Assembly (NCBI RefSeq): GCF_000158955.1
Contig: NZ_GG657757.1
Coordinates: 3,151,866 to 3,215,865, forward strand
DNA: 64,000 nucleotides
Direction of reading: 5' to 3'
Source: Streptomyces viridochromogenes DSM 40736
GTDB lineage: Bacteria; Actinomycetota; Actinomycetes; Streptomycetales; Streptomycetaceae
Shown: positions 7,623 to 15,700 of the stretch, piece after piece
Layout of the letters: each line of letters starts with the position of its first letter
Position numbering within the stretch: the stretch's first letter is position 1
Notes under the pieces: generated by a model
What the model was told of the DNA's origin: nothing
The model's input: only the letters and a program-made list of their open reading frames with translations
The model's database searches: none
Made by a program: the position numbers and the translations under genes

Positions 7623-8270
7623 TCACTTCCTCCAGAACAGGTGGTGCGTCACCCCGCTCGGGCTGGGCACCACATCGCGATGGAAGCGGTCGAGCAGGTC
7701 CTCGGGCGACTCCCAGAGCCGTGAACCGGACCCGAGCTTCACCCCCGGCGAGACCGCCACGTGCAGTGTGTCGACCAGGTCGGCGTCGAGGAACTGCCGG
7801 ATGACGGTGGCACCGCCGCCGAGCCGTACGTCCTTGCCCTGCGCGGCCTCCCGTGCCAGTGCCAGGACCTCGGCCGGGGTGCCGCCGACGAAGTGGAACG
7901 TGGTGTCGGAGAGGGTGAACGACGGACGCTCGTGGTGGGTCATGACGAACACCGGCGTGTGGAACGGGGGCTCGTCGCCCCACCAGCCCTGCCACTCGTG
8001 GTCCTGCCAGGGGCCGCGCTGGGGGCTGAACTTGTTGCGGCCCATGATCTCGGCGCCGATGTTGTGGTGGAAGTCGCGCACCAGGTAGTCGTCGAGGCCG
8101 CGGCTCCCGCCCGGGTCGGTGCGGTTGGGCCAGCTCGCCGTGGCCCCGGCCCACGCGAACATCGTCGCGGGGTCGGCGTGGCCGAACGGCCGCTCCAGGC
8201 TCTGGCCCTCACCGGCACCGAATCCGTCACTCGAGACGTTGAAGTTCTGCACGCGCAGTAGCTGGGGCAC
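7623..8270 (-). CDS. Dihydrofolate reductase-like (RibD C-terminal) protein
   Basis: A 215-residue protein of the RibD-C/DHFR-like fold, a family of NADPH-linked reductases of mostly unknown substrate. Visible markers are IGAEIMGRNKF near residue 72, PVFVMTHHERP near 105, a GGGATVIRQFLDADLVDTLHV segment near 150 that binds the nucleotide, and a final hydrophobic strand. It is a little longer than the typical 180-190 residues because of an insertion after the first strand. The GTG start is preceded by AGGAGGAA. The cupin gene lies 85 bases upstream in the same direction. Confidence 0.88.
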   Translation of the reverse strand: MPQLLRVQNFNVSSDGFGAGEGQSLERPFGHADPATMFAWAGATASWPNRTDPGGSRGLDDYLVRDFHHNIGAEIMGRNKFSPQRGPWQDHEWQGWWGDEPPFHTPVFVMTHHERPSFTLSDTTFHFVGGTPAEVLALAREAAQGKDVRLGGGATVIRQFLDADLVDTLHVAVSPGVKLGSGSRLWESPEDLLDRFHRDVVPSPSGVTHHLFWRK

Positions 8271-8355
8271 GGGGTTCCTCCTGTGGTCGATGAGGGGTAG
8301 GACCGCTCCGGGCGGCAGAACTCATCGGCGTCCCGGGCATCCCGTCGCCGACGGC

Positions 8356-8724
8356 TCAGCGGGCCTGGGCCGCCACGACGTGGTCGAGCACCTGCCGGAA
8401 GTCCCCGGTCTGCGAGAACTCCACGAACTCGCTGTCCTCCAGGGCCACCGGGACATGACCGGGCGCCCAGTAGTAGGCCTGCCCCGCCTCGTACTCCTCC
8501 TCGCCGGAGGGCGTCCGCATCCTGATCCGGCCCTTCAGCAGACAGCCCCAGTGCGGGCACGGGCACGCGTCGTCGGGCAGGCCCTTGAGGGCCGGGCCCA
8601 TGTCCGTGCCCTGGGGCAGGCTGATGTAGCTGACCGACATACCATCGCCGATCGGCATGTTGCGCACCTCTACGCCGTCGCCTCCGAGTGCGACGGGTAC
8701 GTCGTCACGGGTCGCCGCCGTCAT
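8356..8724 (-). CDS. Cupin-domain protein
   Basis: A 122-residue single-domain cupin. Barrel features include DMGPALKGLPDDACPCPHWGCLLKG-type sequence near residue 45-65, a GxIRMRTPSGEEEYEAGQAYYW stretch, and a closing APGHVPVALED. The metal-binding histidines of the first cupin motif are partly replaced by Cys-rich sequence (ACPCPHWGC), so a metal role is uncertain. Start chosen at MTAATRDDV because GGAGGAGCC lies just before it; the frame continues open upstream without a ribosome binding site. Function unknown; small cupins of this type are often binding or sensor proteins. Confidence 0.8.
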   Translation of the reverse strand: MTAATRDDVPVALGGDGVEVRNMPIGDGMSVSYISLPQGTDMGPALKGLPDDACPCPHWGCLLKGRIRMRTPSGEEEYEAGQAYYWAPGHVPVALEDSEFVEFSQTGDFRQVLDHVVAAQAR

Positions 8725-8853
8725 GGCTCCTCCACTCGCCCGGGAAACCGCCCGCCGAAACGGACCTCCTCCTTCCACCGTGGACCGCCGGGGAGCCCCC
8801 CGCGACATCACGATCCGGTTTCGAGGTGCCGCCGGGGTCTTGATTTACCGCCG

Positions 8854-8893
8854 TGTAATCGATTCCATCCACCCGTCGATGTAATCGATTCCA
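8854..8893. promoter_or_regulatory. Two tandem LacI-type operators upstream of the ribose operon
   Basis: Two identical copies of TGTAATCGATTCCA start 26 bases apart. Each is a pseudo-palindrome centred on AATCGATT with a central CG, as LacI-family dimers prefer. The second copy lies about 80 bases before the start of the LacI gene that heads the operon, so autoregulation together with the transport genes is likely. The 26-base spacing would put the two sites about two and a half helical turns apart. Confidence 0.65.
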
Positions 8894-8956
8894 CGGAGTC
8901 CGGGACGGGCTCCGGTTCCGCAAGACGGAGTCCGGGACGGGCTCCGTTTCCACAAG
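8893..8956 (+). repeat. Tandem 32-base direct repeat in the leader of the ribose operon
   Basis: Two adjacent 32-base units beginning ACGGAGTCCGGGACGGGCTC differ at about three positions. The second unit runs straight into the AAGGAGG ribosome binding site of the LacI gene. The unit itself can form a hairpin (GGAGTCC ... GGGCTCC). It may be a simple duplication or have a role in the leader RNA. Confidence 0.7.
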
Positions 8957-8970
8957 GAGGTGGAGCGGCG

Positions 8971-9990
8971 ATGGCGAGCATCAAGGACGTCGCTGCCGAG
9001 GCGGGCGTCTCCGTCGCCACGGTCTCGCGCGTCCTGAACGACCACCCGTCGGTCAGCGCCGAGGCACGCGCACGCGTGCTGGCCGCCGTCGAGGCCCTGG
9101 GCTACCGCCCGAACGCCGTCGCCCGCTCCCTGCGCACCGACCAGACCCACACCCTCGGCCTGGTCATCAGCGACGTGCTGAACCCGTACTTCACCGAACT
9201 GGCCCGCTCCGTCGAGGAGGAGGCCCGCGCGCTCGGCTACAGCGTGATCATCGGCAACGCCGACGAGCGGCCCGACCTCCAGGACCACCACGTACGGAAC
9301 CTGCTGGACCGGCGGATCGACGGGCTGCTCGTCTCCCCCACGGACGGCGGCTCGCCGCTGATGCTGGACGCCGCGCGGGCCGGGACGCCCATGGTGTTCG
9401 TGGACCGGTGGATCCCGGGTGTGGACGTGCCCGTGGTGCGGTCGGACGGGCGGGCCGCCGTGCGGGACCTCGTGGCGCACCTGCACGGGCTCGGGCACCG
9501 GCGGGTCGCGATCATCGCCGGGCCGGCGGCGACCACGACCGGCCGGGAGCGTGTGGACGCCTTCCGGGACGCGCTCGCCGCGTTCGGACTCGAACTGCCC
9601 GACGTCTACATAGGGCAGGGCGACTTCCAGGCCGAGAGCGGGCGACGGGTCACCGAGGGGTTCCTCGACCTGGCCGAGCCGCCCGAGGCCGTGTTCGCCG
9701 CCGACAACCTGATGGCGCTCGGCGCGCTGGACGCCGTACGCGCGCGTGGCCTGCGCGTGCCGGACGACATCGCGCTGGCCGCGTTCGACGACATCCCGTG
9801 GTTCGTGCACACCGATCCGCCGGTCACCGCGATCGCCCAGCCGACGGGCGAGCTGGGGCGGGCCGCCGTGCGCGCGCTGGTCGACCGGATCGAAGGGCGG
9901 CCCGGCGAGTCCGTCACCCTCCCCGCCCGGCTCGTCGTACGCCGCTCGTGCGGCGAGAACCCCACCCAAGTGCAAAGGAGCACGACGTGA
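8971..9990 (+). CDS. LacI-family regulator of the ribose-type operon
   Basis: A 339-residue repressor. The N-terminal HTH is textbook LacI (MASIKDVAAEAGVSVATVSR, then VLNDHPSVSAEARARV and the hinge LGYRPNAVARSLRT). The rest is a periplasmic-binding-protein fold with LGLVISDVLNPYFTEL near residue 65, the LDRRIDGLLVSPT effector region, and AFDDIPWFVHTDPP near 270. AAGGAGG ten bases before the ATG fixes the start, although the frame is open far upstream. It is the first gene of the cluster and its stop overlaps the RbsA start (GTGA). It probably senses ribose or a related sugar and binds the two tandem sites upstream. Confidence 0.92.
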   Translation: MASIKDVAAEAGVSVATVSRVLNDHPSVSAEARARVLAAVEALGYRPNAVARSLRTDQTHTLGLVISDVLNPYFTELARSVEEEARALGYSVIIGNADERPDLQDHHVRNLLDRRIDGLLVSPTDGGSPLMLDAARAGTPMVFVDRWIPGVDVPVVRSDGRAAVRDLVAHLHGLGHRRVAIIAGPAATTTGRERVDAFRDALAAFGLELPDVYIGQGDFQAESGRRVTEGFLDLAEPPEAVFAADNLMALGALDAVRARGLRVPDDIALAAFDDIPWFVHTDPPVTAIAQPTGELGRAAVRALVDRIEGRPGESVTLPARLVVRRSCGENPTQVQRSTT

Positions 9991-11507
9991 GCAACGCGGA
10001 CGAGTTGCTGCGCATCGAGGGCATACGGAAGACCTTCCCGGGCGTGGTCGCGCTGGACGGCGTCGACTTCGACCTGCGCCGGGGCGAGGTGCACGTCCTG
10101 CTCGGTGAGAACGGTGCCGGCAAGAGCACGCTGATCAAGATGCTCTCCGGCGCCTACACGCCCGATGCCGGGCGGATCCTGGTGGGCGGCGAGGAGACGC
10201 GCATCCAGGGTGCGCAGGACTCCGAGCGGCTCGGGATCGCCACCATCTACCAGGAGTTCAACCTGGTGCCCGATCTGACGGTCGCCGAGAACATCTTCCT
10301 CGGGCGGCAGCCGCGCCGCTTCGGCATGATCGACCGCAAGCGGATGGAGGCCGACGCCGAGGTCCTGCTGAAGCGGGTCGGTGTGAACGTGTCGCCCCGC
10401 GCGCGGGTCCGGGAACTCGGCATCGCGCGTCTGCAGATGGTCGAGATCGCCAAGGCGCTCAGCCTCGACGCGCGCGTGCTGATCATGGACGAGCCGACCG
10501 CCGTGCTGACCTCCGAGGAGATCGAGAAGCTCTTCGCGATCGTGCGCACGCTGCGCGAGGACGGCGTCGGGATCGTGTTCATCACCCATCACCTGGATGA
10601 GATCGCCGCCCTGGGCGACCGGGTGACGGTCATCCGGGACGGCAGGAGCGTCGGACAGGTCCCGGCCTCCACCTCCGAGGACGAGCTCGTACGGCTCATG
10701 GTGGGGCGGTCGATCGAGCAGCAGTACCCGCGCGAACGGGCCGACCGGGGCGCCGCGTTGCTCACCGTCGAAGGGCTGACCCGGGACGGTGTCTTCCACG
10801 ACGTCGGCTTCGAGGTGCACGCCGGTGAGGTCGTCGGCATCGCGGGGCTGGTCGGCGCGGGCCGTACCGAGGTCGTACGGGCCGTGTTCGGGGCGGACCC
10901 CTACGACAAGGGGGCCGTGAAGGTCTCCGGCGCCCCGGTCGCCAAGCACGACGTCAACGCGGCGATGACCGCGGGCATCGGCCTCATCCCCGAGGACCGC
11001 AAGGGCCAGGGCCTGGTGCTGGACGCGTCGGTCGAGGAGAACCTCGGGCTGGTGACGCTGCGCTCGGCCACCCGCGCGGGGCTCGTCGACCTCAAGGGCC
11101 GGCGCGAGGCCGCCGAGCGGATCGCGCGGCAGCTGGGCGTGCGGATGGCGGGCCTCGGCCAGCATGTGCGCACCCTGTCCGGCGGCAACCAGCAGAAGGT
11201 CGTCATCGGCAAGTGGCTGCTCGCCGACACCAAGGTGCTGATCCTCGACGAGCCGACGCGCGGGATCGACGTCGGCGCCAAGGTCGAGATCTACCAGCTC
11301 ATCAACGAACTCACCGCGGCCGGCGCCGCCGTCCTGATGATCTCCAGCGATCTGCCCGAGGTGCTCGGCATGAGCGACCGGGTGCTGGTGATGGCCCAGG
11401 GGCGGATCGCGGGCGAACTCTCCGCCGACGAGGCGACCCAGGACGCCGTGATGGCGCTCGCCGTAAGCAACCCCAGCACTGACAAGGAGGCCTCCCGTGG
11501 CCACTGA
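9987..11507 (+). CDS. rbsA: Ribose-type ABC transporter ATP-binding protein
   Basis: A 506-residue cytoplasmic ATPase made of two ABC domains, as in RbsA/MglA/XylG. The first domain has Walker [10 protein letters not shown] near residue 40, and [15 protein letters not shown] as Walker B. The second domain has [11 protein letters not shown] in place of a normal Walker A, the LSGGNQQKV signature near residue 400, and [15 protein letters not shown]. The degenerate second P-loop is normal for this family. It overlaps the LacI stop by four bases and the permease start by 11, so all three are coupled. Substrate inferred from rbsK and rbsD downstream. Confidence 0.94.
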   Translation: MSNADELLRIEGIRKTFPGVVALDGVDFDLRRGEVHVLLGENGAGKSTLIKMLSGAYTPDAGRILVGGEETRIQGAQDSERLGIATIYQEFNLVPDLTVAENIFLGRQPRRFGMIDRKRMEADAEVLLKRVGVNVSPRARVRELGIARLQMVEIAKALSLDARVLIMDEPTAVLTSEEIEKLFAIVRTLREDGVGIVFITHHLDEIAALGDRVTVIRDGRSVGQVPASTSEDELVRLMVGRSIEQQYPRERADRGAALLTVEGLTRDGVFHDVGFEVHAGEVVGIAGLVGAGRTEVVRAVFGADPYDKGAVKVSGAPVAKHDVNAAMTAGIGLIPEDRKGQGLVLDASVEENLGLVTLRSATRAGLVDLKGRREAAERIARQLGVRMAGLGQHVRTLSGGNQQKVVIGKWLLADTKVLILDEPTRGIDVGAKVEIYQLINELTAAGAAVLMISSDLPEVLGMSDRVLVMAQGRIAGELSADEATQDAVMALAVSNPSTDKEASRGH

Positions 11508-13449
11508 CACGCTCAAGAGCACGACGGGCGCGGGAGCCGCCTCAGGGGGCCTGCGCCGCCTGCTGCTCGACAACGGAGCGCTCACCGCGCTCATCGTCCT
11601 CGTCGTCGCGATGTCGGTGCTGTCCGGCGACTTCCTGACGACCGACAACCTCCTCAACGTCGGCGTGCAGGCGGCCGTCACCGCCGTCCTCGCCTTCGGC
11701 GTCACCTTCGTGATCGTCTCGGCGGGCATCGACCTGTCGGTCGGCTCGGTCGCCGCGCTGTCGGCCACCGTGCTCGCGTGGAGCGCCACGTCGGCGGGTG
11801 TCCCGGTGTTCGCCGCGGTCCTGCTGGCGATAGCGACCGGCGTCGCGTGCGGCCTGATCAACGGCATCCTGATCTCCTACGGCAAGCTGCCGCCGTTCAT
11901 CGCGACGCTGGCCATGCTGTCCGTCGCGCGCGGTCTGTCCCTGGTGATCTCGGAGGGCTCGCCGATCGCCCTGCCCGGCTCGGTCTCGCACCTCGGGGAC
12001 ACGCTCGGCGGCTGGCTGCCGGTGCCGGTGCTCGTGATGATCGTGATGGGGCTCATCGCCGCGTTCGTGCTCGGCCGGACCTACATCGGCCGCTCGATGT
12101 ACGCGATCGGCGGCAACGAGGAGGCCGCACGGCTGTCCGGCCTGCGCGTCAAGCGGCAGAAGCTCGCCATCTACGCCTTCTCCGGCGTCTTCGCCGCCGT
12201 CGCGGGTGTCGTGCTCGCCGCCCGCCTCTCCTCCGCGCAGCCCCAGGCCGCCGACGGCTACGAGCTGGACGCGATCGCCGCGGTCGTCATCGGCGGGGCG
12301 TCCCTGGCCGGCGGTACCGGCAAGGCGTCCGGCACCCTGATCGGCGCGCTGATCCTGGCCGTGCTGCGCAACGGGCTGAACCTGCTGAACGTGTCGGCGT
12401 TCTGGCAGCAGGTCGTCATCGGTGTCGTCATCGCGCTGGCGGTGCTGTTCGACACGCTGCGGCGCAAGGCGGGGGCGACCCCGGGGGCCGCCGGGGCTTC
12501 TCAGGGGGGCAAGGGCAGGCAGGCGGCGACCTACGGGCTCGCGGCCGTCGTCACCGTCGCGATCGTGGGCGCCACGTCGTTCCTGCACAACGGTTCCTCC
12601 GCCACGAGCAGCCCGAAGATGGGCCTGTCGCTGTCCACCCTCAACAACCCCTTCTTCGTGCAGATCCGGGCGGGCGCCCAGGCCGAGGCGAAGAAGCTGG
12701 GCGTGGACCTGACCGTCACGGACGCCCAGAACGACGCCTCCCAGCAGGCCAACCAGCTGCAGAACTTCACCACCTCCGGCCTCGGCGCGATCATCGTCAA
12801 CCCGGTCGACTCGGACGCCGCGAGCAACTCGGTGAAGGCCGCCGGCAAGGCGGACATCCCGGTCGTCGCCGTGGACCGTGTCGTCAACAACGCCAAGCTG
12901 GACACGCTGGTCGCCTCCGACAACGTCGCCGGCGGCGAGCTCGCCGCGAAGTCGATCGCCGAGAAGCTCGGCGGCAAGGGCGAGATCGTGATCCTCCAGG
13001 GCCAGGCGGGCACCTCCGCGGCCCGGGAGCGCGCGCAGGGCTTCGCGAACGGCCTCAAGGCCTACCCGGGCATCAAGGTCGTGGCCCAGCAGCCCGCGGA
13101 CTTCGACCGCACCAAGGGCCTCGACGTGATGTCGAACCTGCTCCAGGCCCACCCGGACGTGCGGGGTGTCATCGCCGCCAACGACGAGATGGCGCTCGGC
13201 GCGATCAAGGCCCTGGGTTCCAAGGCGGGGAAGTCGGTCCCGGTGGTCGGCTTCGACGGCACGCCTGACGGACTGAAGGCGGTCGAGGGCGGCACGCTGT
13301 ACGCGTCGGTGGCGCAGCAGCCGTCCCAGCTCGGGAAGATCGCCGTGGACAACGCGCTGCGGGCGCTGCAGGGCAAGAAGGTCGAGGAGACCGTGAAGGT
13401 GCCGGTGAAGGTGGTCACCAAGGAGAACGTGGCCGGCTTCAGCGGCTGA
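11497..13449 (+). CDS. Fused ribose ABC permease and substrate-binding protein (RbsC-RbsB)
   Basis: A 650-residue fusion. Residues 1 to about 335 are an RbsC-type permease with about ten membrane segments, including [19 protein letters not shown] near residue 65 and the [15 protein letters not shown] coupling loop near 210. Residues about 345-364 ([17 protein letters not shown]) form an extra membrane span. From about 373 the protein is an RbsB-type binding protein ([20 protein letters not shown]) with the usual [21 protein letters not shown] and [10 protein letters not shown] elements. The extra span would carry the binding domain outside without a separate signal peptide. AAGGAGG precedes the GTG start. 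I see no frameshift or internal stop, so this is one gene, not a sequencing join. Confidence 0.93.
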   Translation: MATDTLKSTTGAGAASGGLRRLLLDNGALTALIVLVVAMSVLSGDFLTTDNLLNVGVQAAVTAVLAFGVTFVIVSAGIDLSVGSVAALSATVLAWSATSAGVPVFAAVLLAIATGVACGLINGILISYGKLPPFIATLAMLSVARGLSLVISEGSPIALPGSVSHLGDTLGGWLPVPVLVMIVMGLIAAFVLGRTYIGRSMYAIGGNEEAARLSGLRVKRQKLAIYAFSGVFAAVAGVVLAARLSSAQPQAADGYELDAIAAVVIGGASLAGGTGKASGTLIGALILAVLRNGLNLLNVSAFWQQVVIGVVIALAVLFDTLRRKAGATPGAAGASQGGKGRQAATYGLAAVVTVAIVGATSFLHNGSSATSSPKMGLSLSTLNNPFFVQIRAGAQAEAKKLGVDLTVTDAQNDASQQANQLQNFTTSGLGAIIVNPVDSDAASNSVKAAGKADIPVVAVDRVVNNAKLDTLVASDNVAGGELAAKSIAEKLGGKGEIVILQGQAGTSAARERAQGFANGLKAYPGIKVVAQQPADFDRTKGLDVMSNLLQAHPDVRGVIAANDEMALGAIKALGSKAGKSVPVVGFDGTPDGLKAVEGGTLYASVAQQPSQLGKIAVDNALRALQGKKVEETVKVPVKVVTKENVAGFSG

Positions 13450-13460
13450 CATCGGGGAAC

Positions 13461-13499
13461 GGCCGGGCGGTCACACACAGCCGGTGGGACCGCCCGGCC
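13461..13499 (+). other. Intercistronic hairpin between rbsCB and rbsK
   Basis: GGCCGGGCGGTC pairs perfectly with GACCGCCCGGCC across a 15-base loop. No U-run follows, and rbsK starts 27 bases later, so it looks more like an RNA stabilising or partial-termination element that could lower expression of rbsK and rbsD relative to the transporter than a full terminator. Confidence 0.6.
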
Positions 13500-13525
13500 A
13501 TGTCACTCACGTGGGGAGACAACTC

Positions 13526-14428
13526 ATGTACGACTACGACCTCCTGGTCGTGGGGTCGGCCAACGCCGACCTGGTGATCGGTGTCGAGCGCCGGCCCGGT
13601 GCCGGCGAGACCGTGCTCGGCTCCGACCTGGCCGTCCACCCGGGCGGCAAGGGCGCCAACCAGGCGGTCGCGGCCGCCCGGCTCGGGGCCCGTACGGCAC
13701 TGCTGGCGCGGGTCGGCGACGACGCGCACGGCAGGCTGCTGCTGGACTCGCAGCGGGAGTCCGGCGTGGACACGGTGGGTGTCCTGGTGGGCGGTGCGCC
13801 GACCGGGGTCGCGCTGATCACGGTCGACCCGTCCGGGGACAACAGCATCGTGGTCTCGCCGGGTGCGAACGGCCGGCTGGCCCCGGAGGACGTGAGCGCG
13901 GCCGCGTGCCTGTTCCAGAGCTCCCGGGTGGTCTCGGCGCAGCTGGAGATCCCGCTGGAGACGGTGGTGGAGGTCGTGCGGACCCTGGCGCCGGACAGCC
14001 GCTTCGTCCTGAACCCCTCGCCGCCGCGGCCCCTGCCCGGGGAGGTGCTGGCGGCCTGCGACCCGCTGATCGTCAACGAGCACGAGGCGAAGGTGATCCT
14101 CGGCGCGTCGGCCGTGGGGGACAGCCCCGAGGACTGGGCGCGCATACTGCTCGCGAAGGGCCCTCGGTCCGTGGTGGTGACCCTGGGCGGGGAGGGCGCG
14201 CTGGTGGCCTCCGCGGAGGGGGTCTCCCGGGTTCCGTCGGTGAAGGTGGACGCCGTGGACACGACCGGCGCGGGCGACGCGTTCACCGCCGCGCTGGCCT
14301 TCCGGCTGGGGGCGGGCGAGTCCCTGGCGGAGGCGGCCGCGTACGCGTCGCGGGTCGGGGCGGTGACCGTGACGAAGGAGGGCGCGCAGGCGTCCTTCCC
14401 TACGGCGGCGGAGGTCGCCGAGGCATGA
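13526..14428 (+). CDS. rbsK: Ribokinase
   Basis: A 300-residue PfkB-family sugar kinase that phosphorylates D-ribose to ribose 5-phosphate in the cytoplasm. The N-terminal family signature HPGGKGANQAVAAARLG is near residue 35 and the C-terminal ATP-site signature DTTGAGDAFTAAL with its catalytic Asp near 250. The N-E-H-E-A segment near residue 188 is also typical. The start at MYDYDLLVVGSAN follows GGGGAG. The length is normal. It follows the fused transporter gene after a 76-base spacer holding a hairpin, and its stop overlaps rbsD (ATGA). Confidence 0.93.
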   Translation: MYDYDLLVVGSANADLVIGVERRPGAGETVLGSDLAVHPGGKGANQAVAAARLGARTALLARVGDDAHGRLLLDSQRESGVDTVGVLVGGAPTGVALITVDPSGDNSIVVSPGANGRLAPEDVSAAACLFQSSRVVSAQLEIPLETVVEVVRTLAPDSRFVLNPSPPRPLPGEVLAACDPLIVNEHEAKVILGASAVGDSPEDWARILLAKGPRSVVVTLGGEGALVASAEGVSRVPSVKVDAVDTTGAGDAFTAALAFRLGAGESLAEAAAYASRVGAVTVTKEGAQASFPTAAEVAEA

Positions 14429-14814
14429 AGAGGACCGGAATACTGAACCGTCATCTCGCCGGTGCGCTGGCCGAACTCGGCCACGGGGACAGGGTGCTGG
14501 TGTGCGACGCGGGCATGCCCATCCCCGACGGGCCCCGGGTGGTGGACCTGGCCTTCCGGGCCGGGGTGCCGGCGTTCGCCGAGGTGCTGGACGGGCTGCT
14601 GGCCGAGCTGGTGGTCGAGGGGGCGACGGCGGCGGCCGAGGTGCAGGAGGCCAATCCGGAGGCGTCGGAGCTGCTGAAGGCGCATTTCCCCGGGGTGGAC
14701 CTCGTCCCGCACGAGCGGCTCAAGGAGCTGTCGGCCGGGGCCCGGCTGGTGGTCCGCACGGGCGAGGCACGGCCGTACGCGAACGTGCTGCTCAGGTGCG
14801 GGGTCTTCTTCTGA
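14425..14814 (+). CDS. rbsD: D-ribose pyranase
   Basis: A 129-residue RbsD protein that interconverts the pyranose and furanose forms of ribose before phosphorylation. The diagnostic start MKRTGILNRHLAGALAELGHGD with its catalytic His, the CDAGMPIP motif near residue 29, and the terminal RTGEARPYANVLLRCGV are all present. The ATG overlaps the ribokinase stop (ATGA). It closes the operon and is followed directly by a strong terminator. Its presence is the best evidence that the operon handles ribose. Confidence 0.95.
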   Translation: MKRTGILNRHLAGALAELGHGDRVLVCDAGMPIPDGPRVVDLAFRAGVPAFAEVLDGLLAELVVEGATAAAEVQEANPEASELLKAHFPGVDLVPHERLKELSAGARLVVRTGEARPYANVLLRCGVFF

Positions 14815-14830
14815 TCCCCTGAACGGTTTC

Positions 14831-14862
14831 GAGGGGGCCCGGTCCGTCGACCGGGCCCCCTC
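14831..14862 (+). terminator. Rho-independent terminator of the ribose operon
   Basis: A perfect 14-base stem (GAGGGGGCCCGGTC / GACCGGGCCCCCTC) with a four-base CGTC loop starts 17 bases after the rbsD stop and is followed by GGCTTTTCCCC. The U-run is short, as is common in Streptomyces. Confidence 0.85.
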
Positions 14863-15006
14863 GGCTTTTCCCCTCCCGTCAAGAACTCCCCGCGATCCCC
14901 CCAGATCCCCTCCCAGAAGTCCTGACACCCACTACGACCCTCAGGGGACGGAAAGGGTTGCACGGTGGCGTAAGAAATTCTTGCGGAGCCCCGTCCTGCG
15001 GCGGCG

Positions 15007-15012
15007 TACGCT
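15007..15012 (+). promoter_or_regulatory. Putative -10 box for a leaderless start
   Basis: TACGCT followed by GAGTTTC and the ATG of the Pro-rich membrane protein gene. No Shine-Dalgarno is present, so a transcript starting at or near the ATG is likely. The -35 is unclear. Confidence 0.4.
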
Positions 15013-15019
15013 GAGTTTC

Positions 15020-15700
15020 ATGGTGCTTTATCAGGCCAAGAACGGACATACAGGGCAGGAAACTCCGAAGGATCCGAGCCTCCCCGTGTTCGTCGACTCC
15101 ACCGGTCGCCGTGCTCGGAACCTGCGGCGCATCGGCTACGGGCTGGCCGCCTGCGCAGCCACGTACATGGCGGTCCTGGGGCTGAGTCTGATGGGAGCGA
15201 CACCCTTCGCGCCGGGGGCGCTCCTGCCCGGCGACATGGCCGGGCCCGCCGCACCGGGCCCCCGCATCCCGGGCGGGACGCCCCAGGCACCTGGCCCGCC
15301 ACCGGCGTCGAACGGCTCGGAGCCCGGTCATCCTTCGGCGGGCGGTCCCAGCTCCCTGATCGGTCCGCCCCTCGTCTCCTCCCTGGTGCCGGGAAACCCA
15401 CCGGCGGGTGCACCGGCCTCCCCCGGCCCGCCGGAACCAGGGGCACCGGCGTCCCAGGCCCCGCCCTCACCGGCGCAGCCCCCGGCCTCCGACGCCCCTG
15501 CCGCTCCCGCACCCGGCACAGGCACACCTCCTGCCTCGCCTCCGCCCACCAGCGCCCCGTCCACCCCGCCGGCGCCTGAACCCCCGGCGCAGACGCCGCC
15601 ACCCGCCCCCCAGCCCTCAGGGCCGGCGAGCGGCCCCTCGGGTTCCGGTGCCGCGACCACGCCCCCGTCCTCCGCCCCTTCGGTGGTCGAGGCTCCCTGA
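15020..15700 (+). CDS. Pro-rich single-pass membrane protein
   Basis: A 226-residue protein with a short basic cytoplasmic N-terminus, one membrane span near residues 38-59 (YGLAACAATYMAVLGLSLMG), and a long low-complexity exterior tail rich in Pro, Ala, Gly and Ser. I see no enzymatic motif. Such tails commonly cross or anchor in the cell wall. The stop overlaps the start of the deacetylase/glycosyltransferase gene (TGATG), so the two are coupled and this protein may be a partner or wall-spanning guide for the polysaccharide made by that enzyme (inference). The start is chosen at MVLYQAKNGH, where a -10-like box suggests a leaderless mRNA; an upstream TTG in frame is an alternative. Confidence 0.75.
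   Translation: MVLYQAKNGHTGQETPKDPSLPVFVDSTGRRARNLRRIGYGLAACAATYMAVLGLSLMGATPFAPGALLPGDMAGPAAPGPRIPGGTPQAPGPPPASNGSEPGHPSAGGPSSLIGPPLVSSLVPGNPPAGAPASPGPPEPGAPASQAPPSPAQPPASDAPAAPAPGTGTPPASPPPTSAPSTPPAPEPPAQTPPPAPQPSGPASGPSGSGAATTPPSSAPSVVEAP

Noticed and set aside
9606-11867. A 753-residue minus-strand open frame
   Set aside because: Mirror of the LacI/rbsA/permease genes; no domain and no ribosome site.
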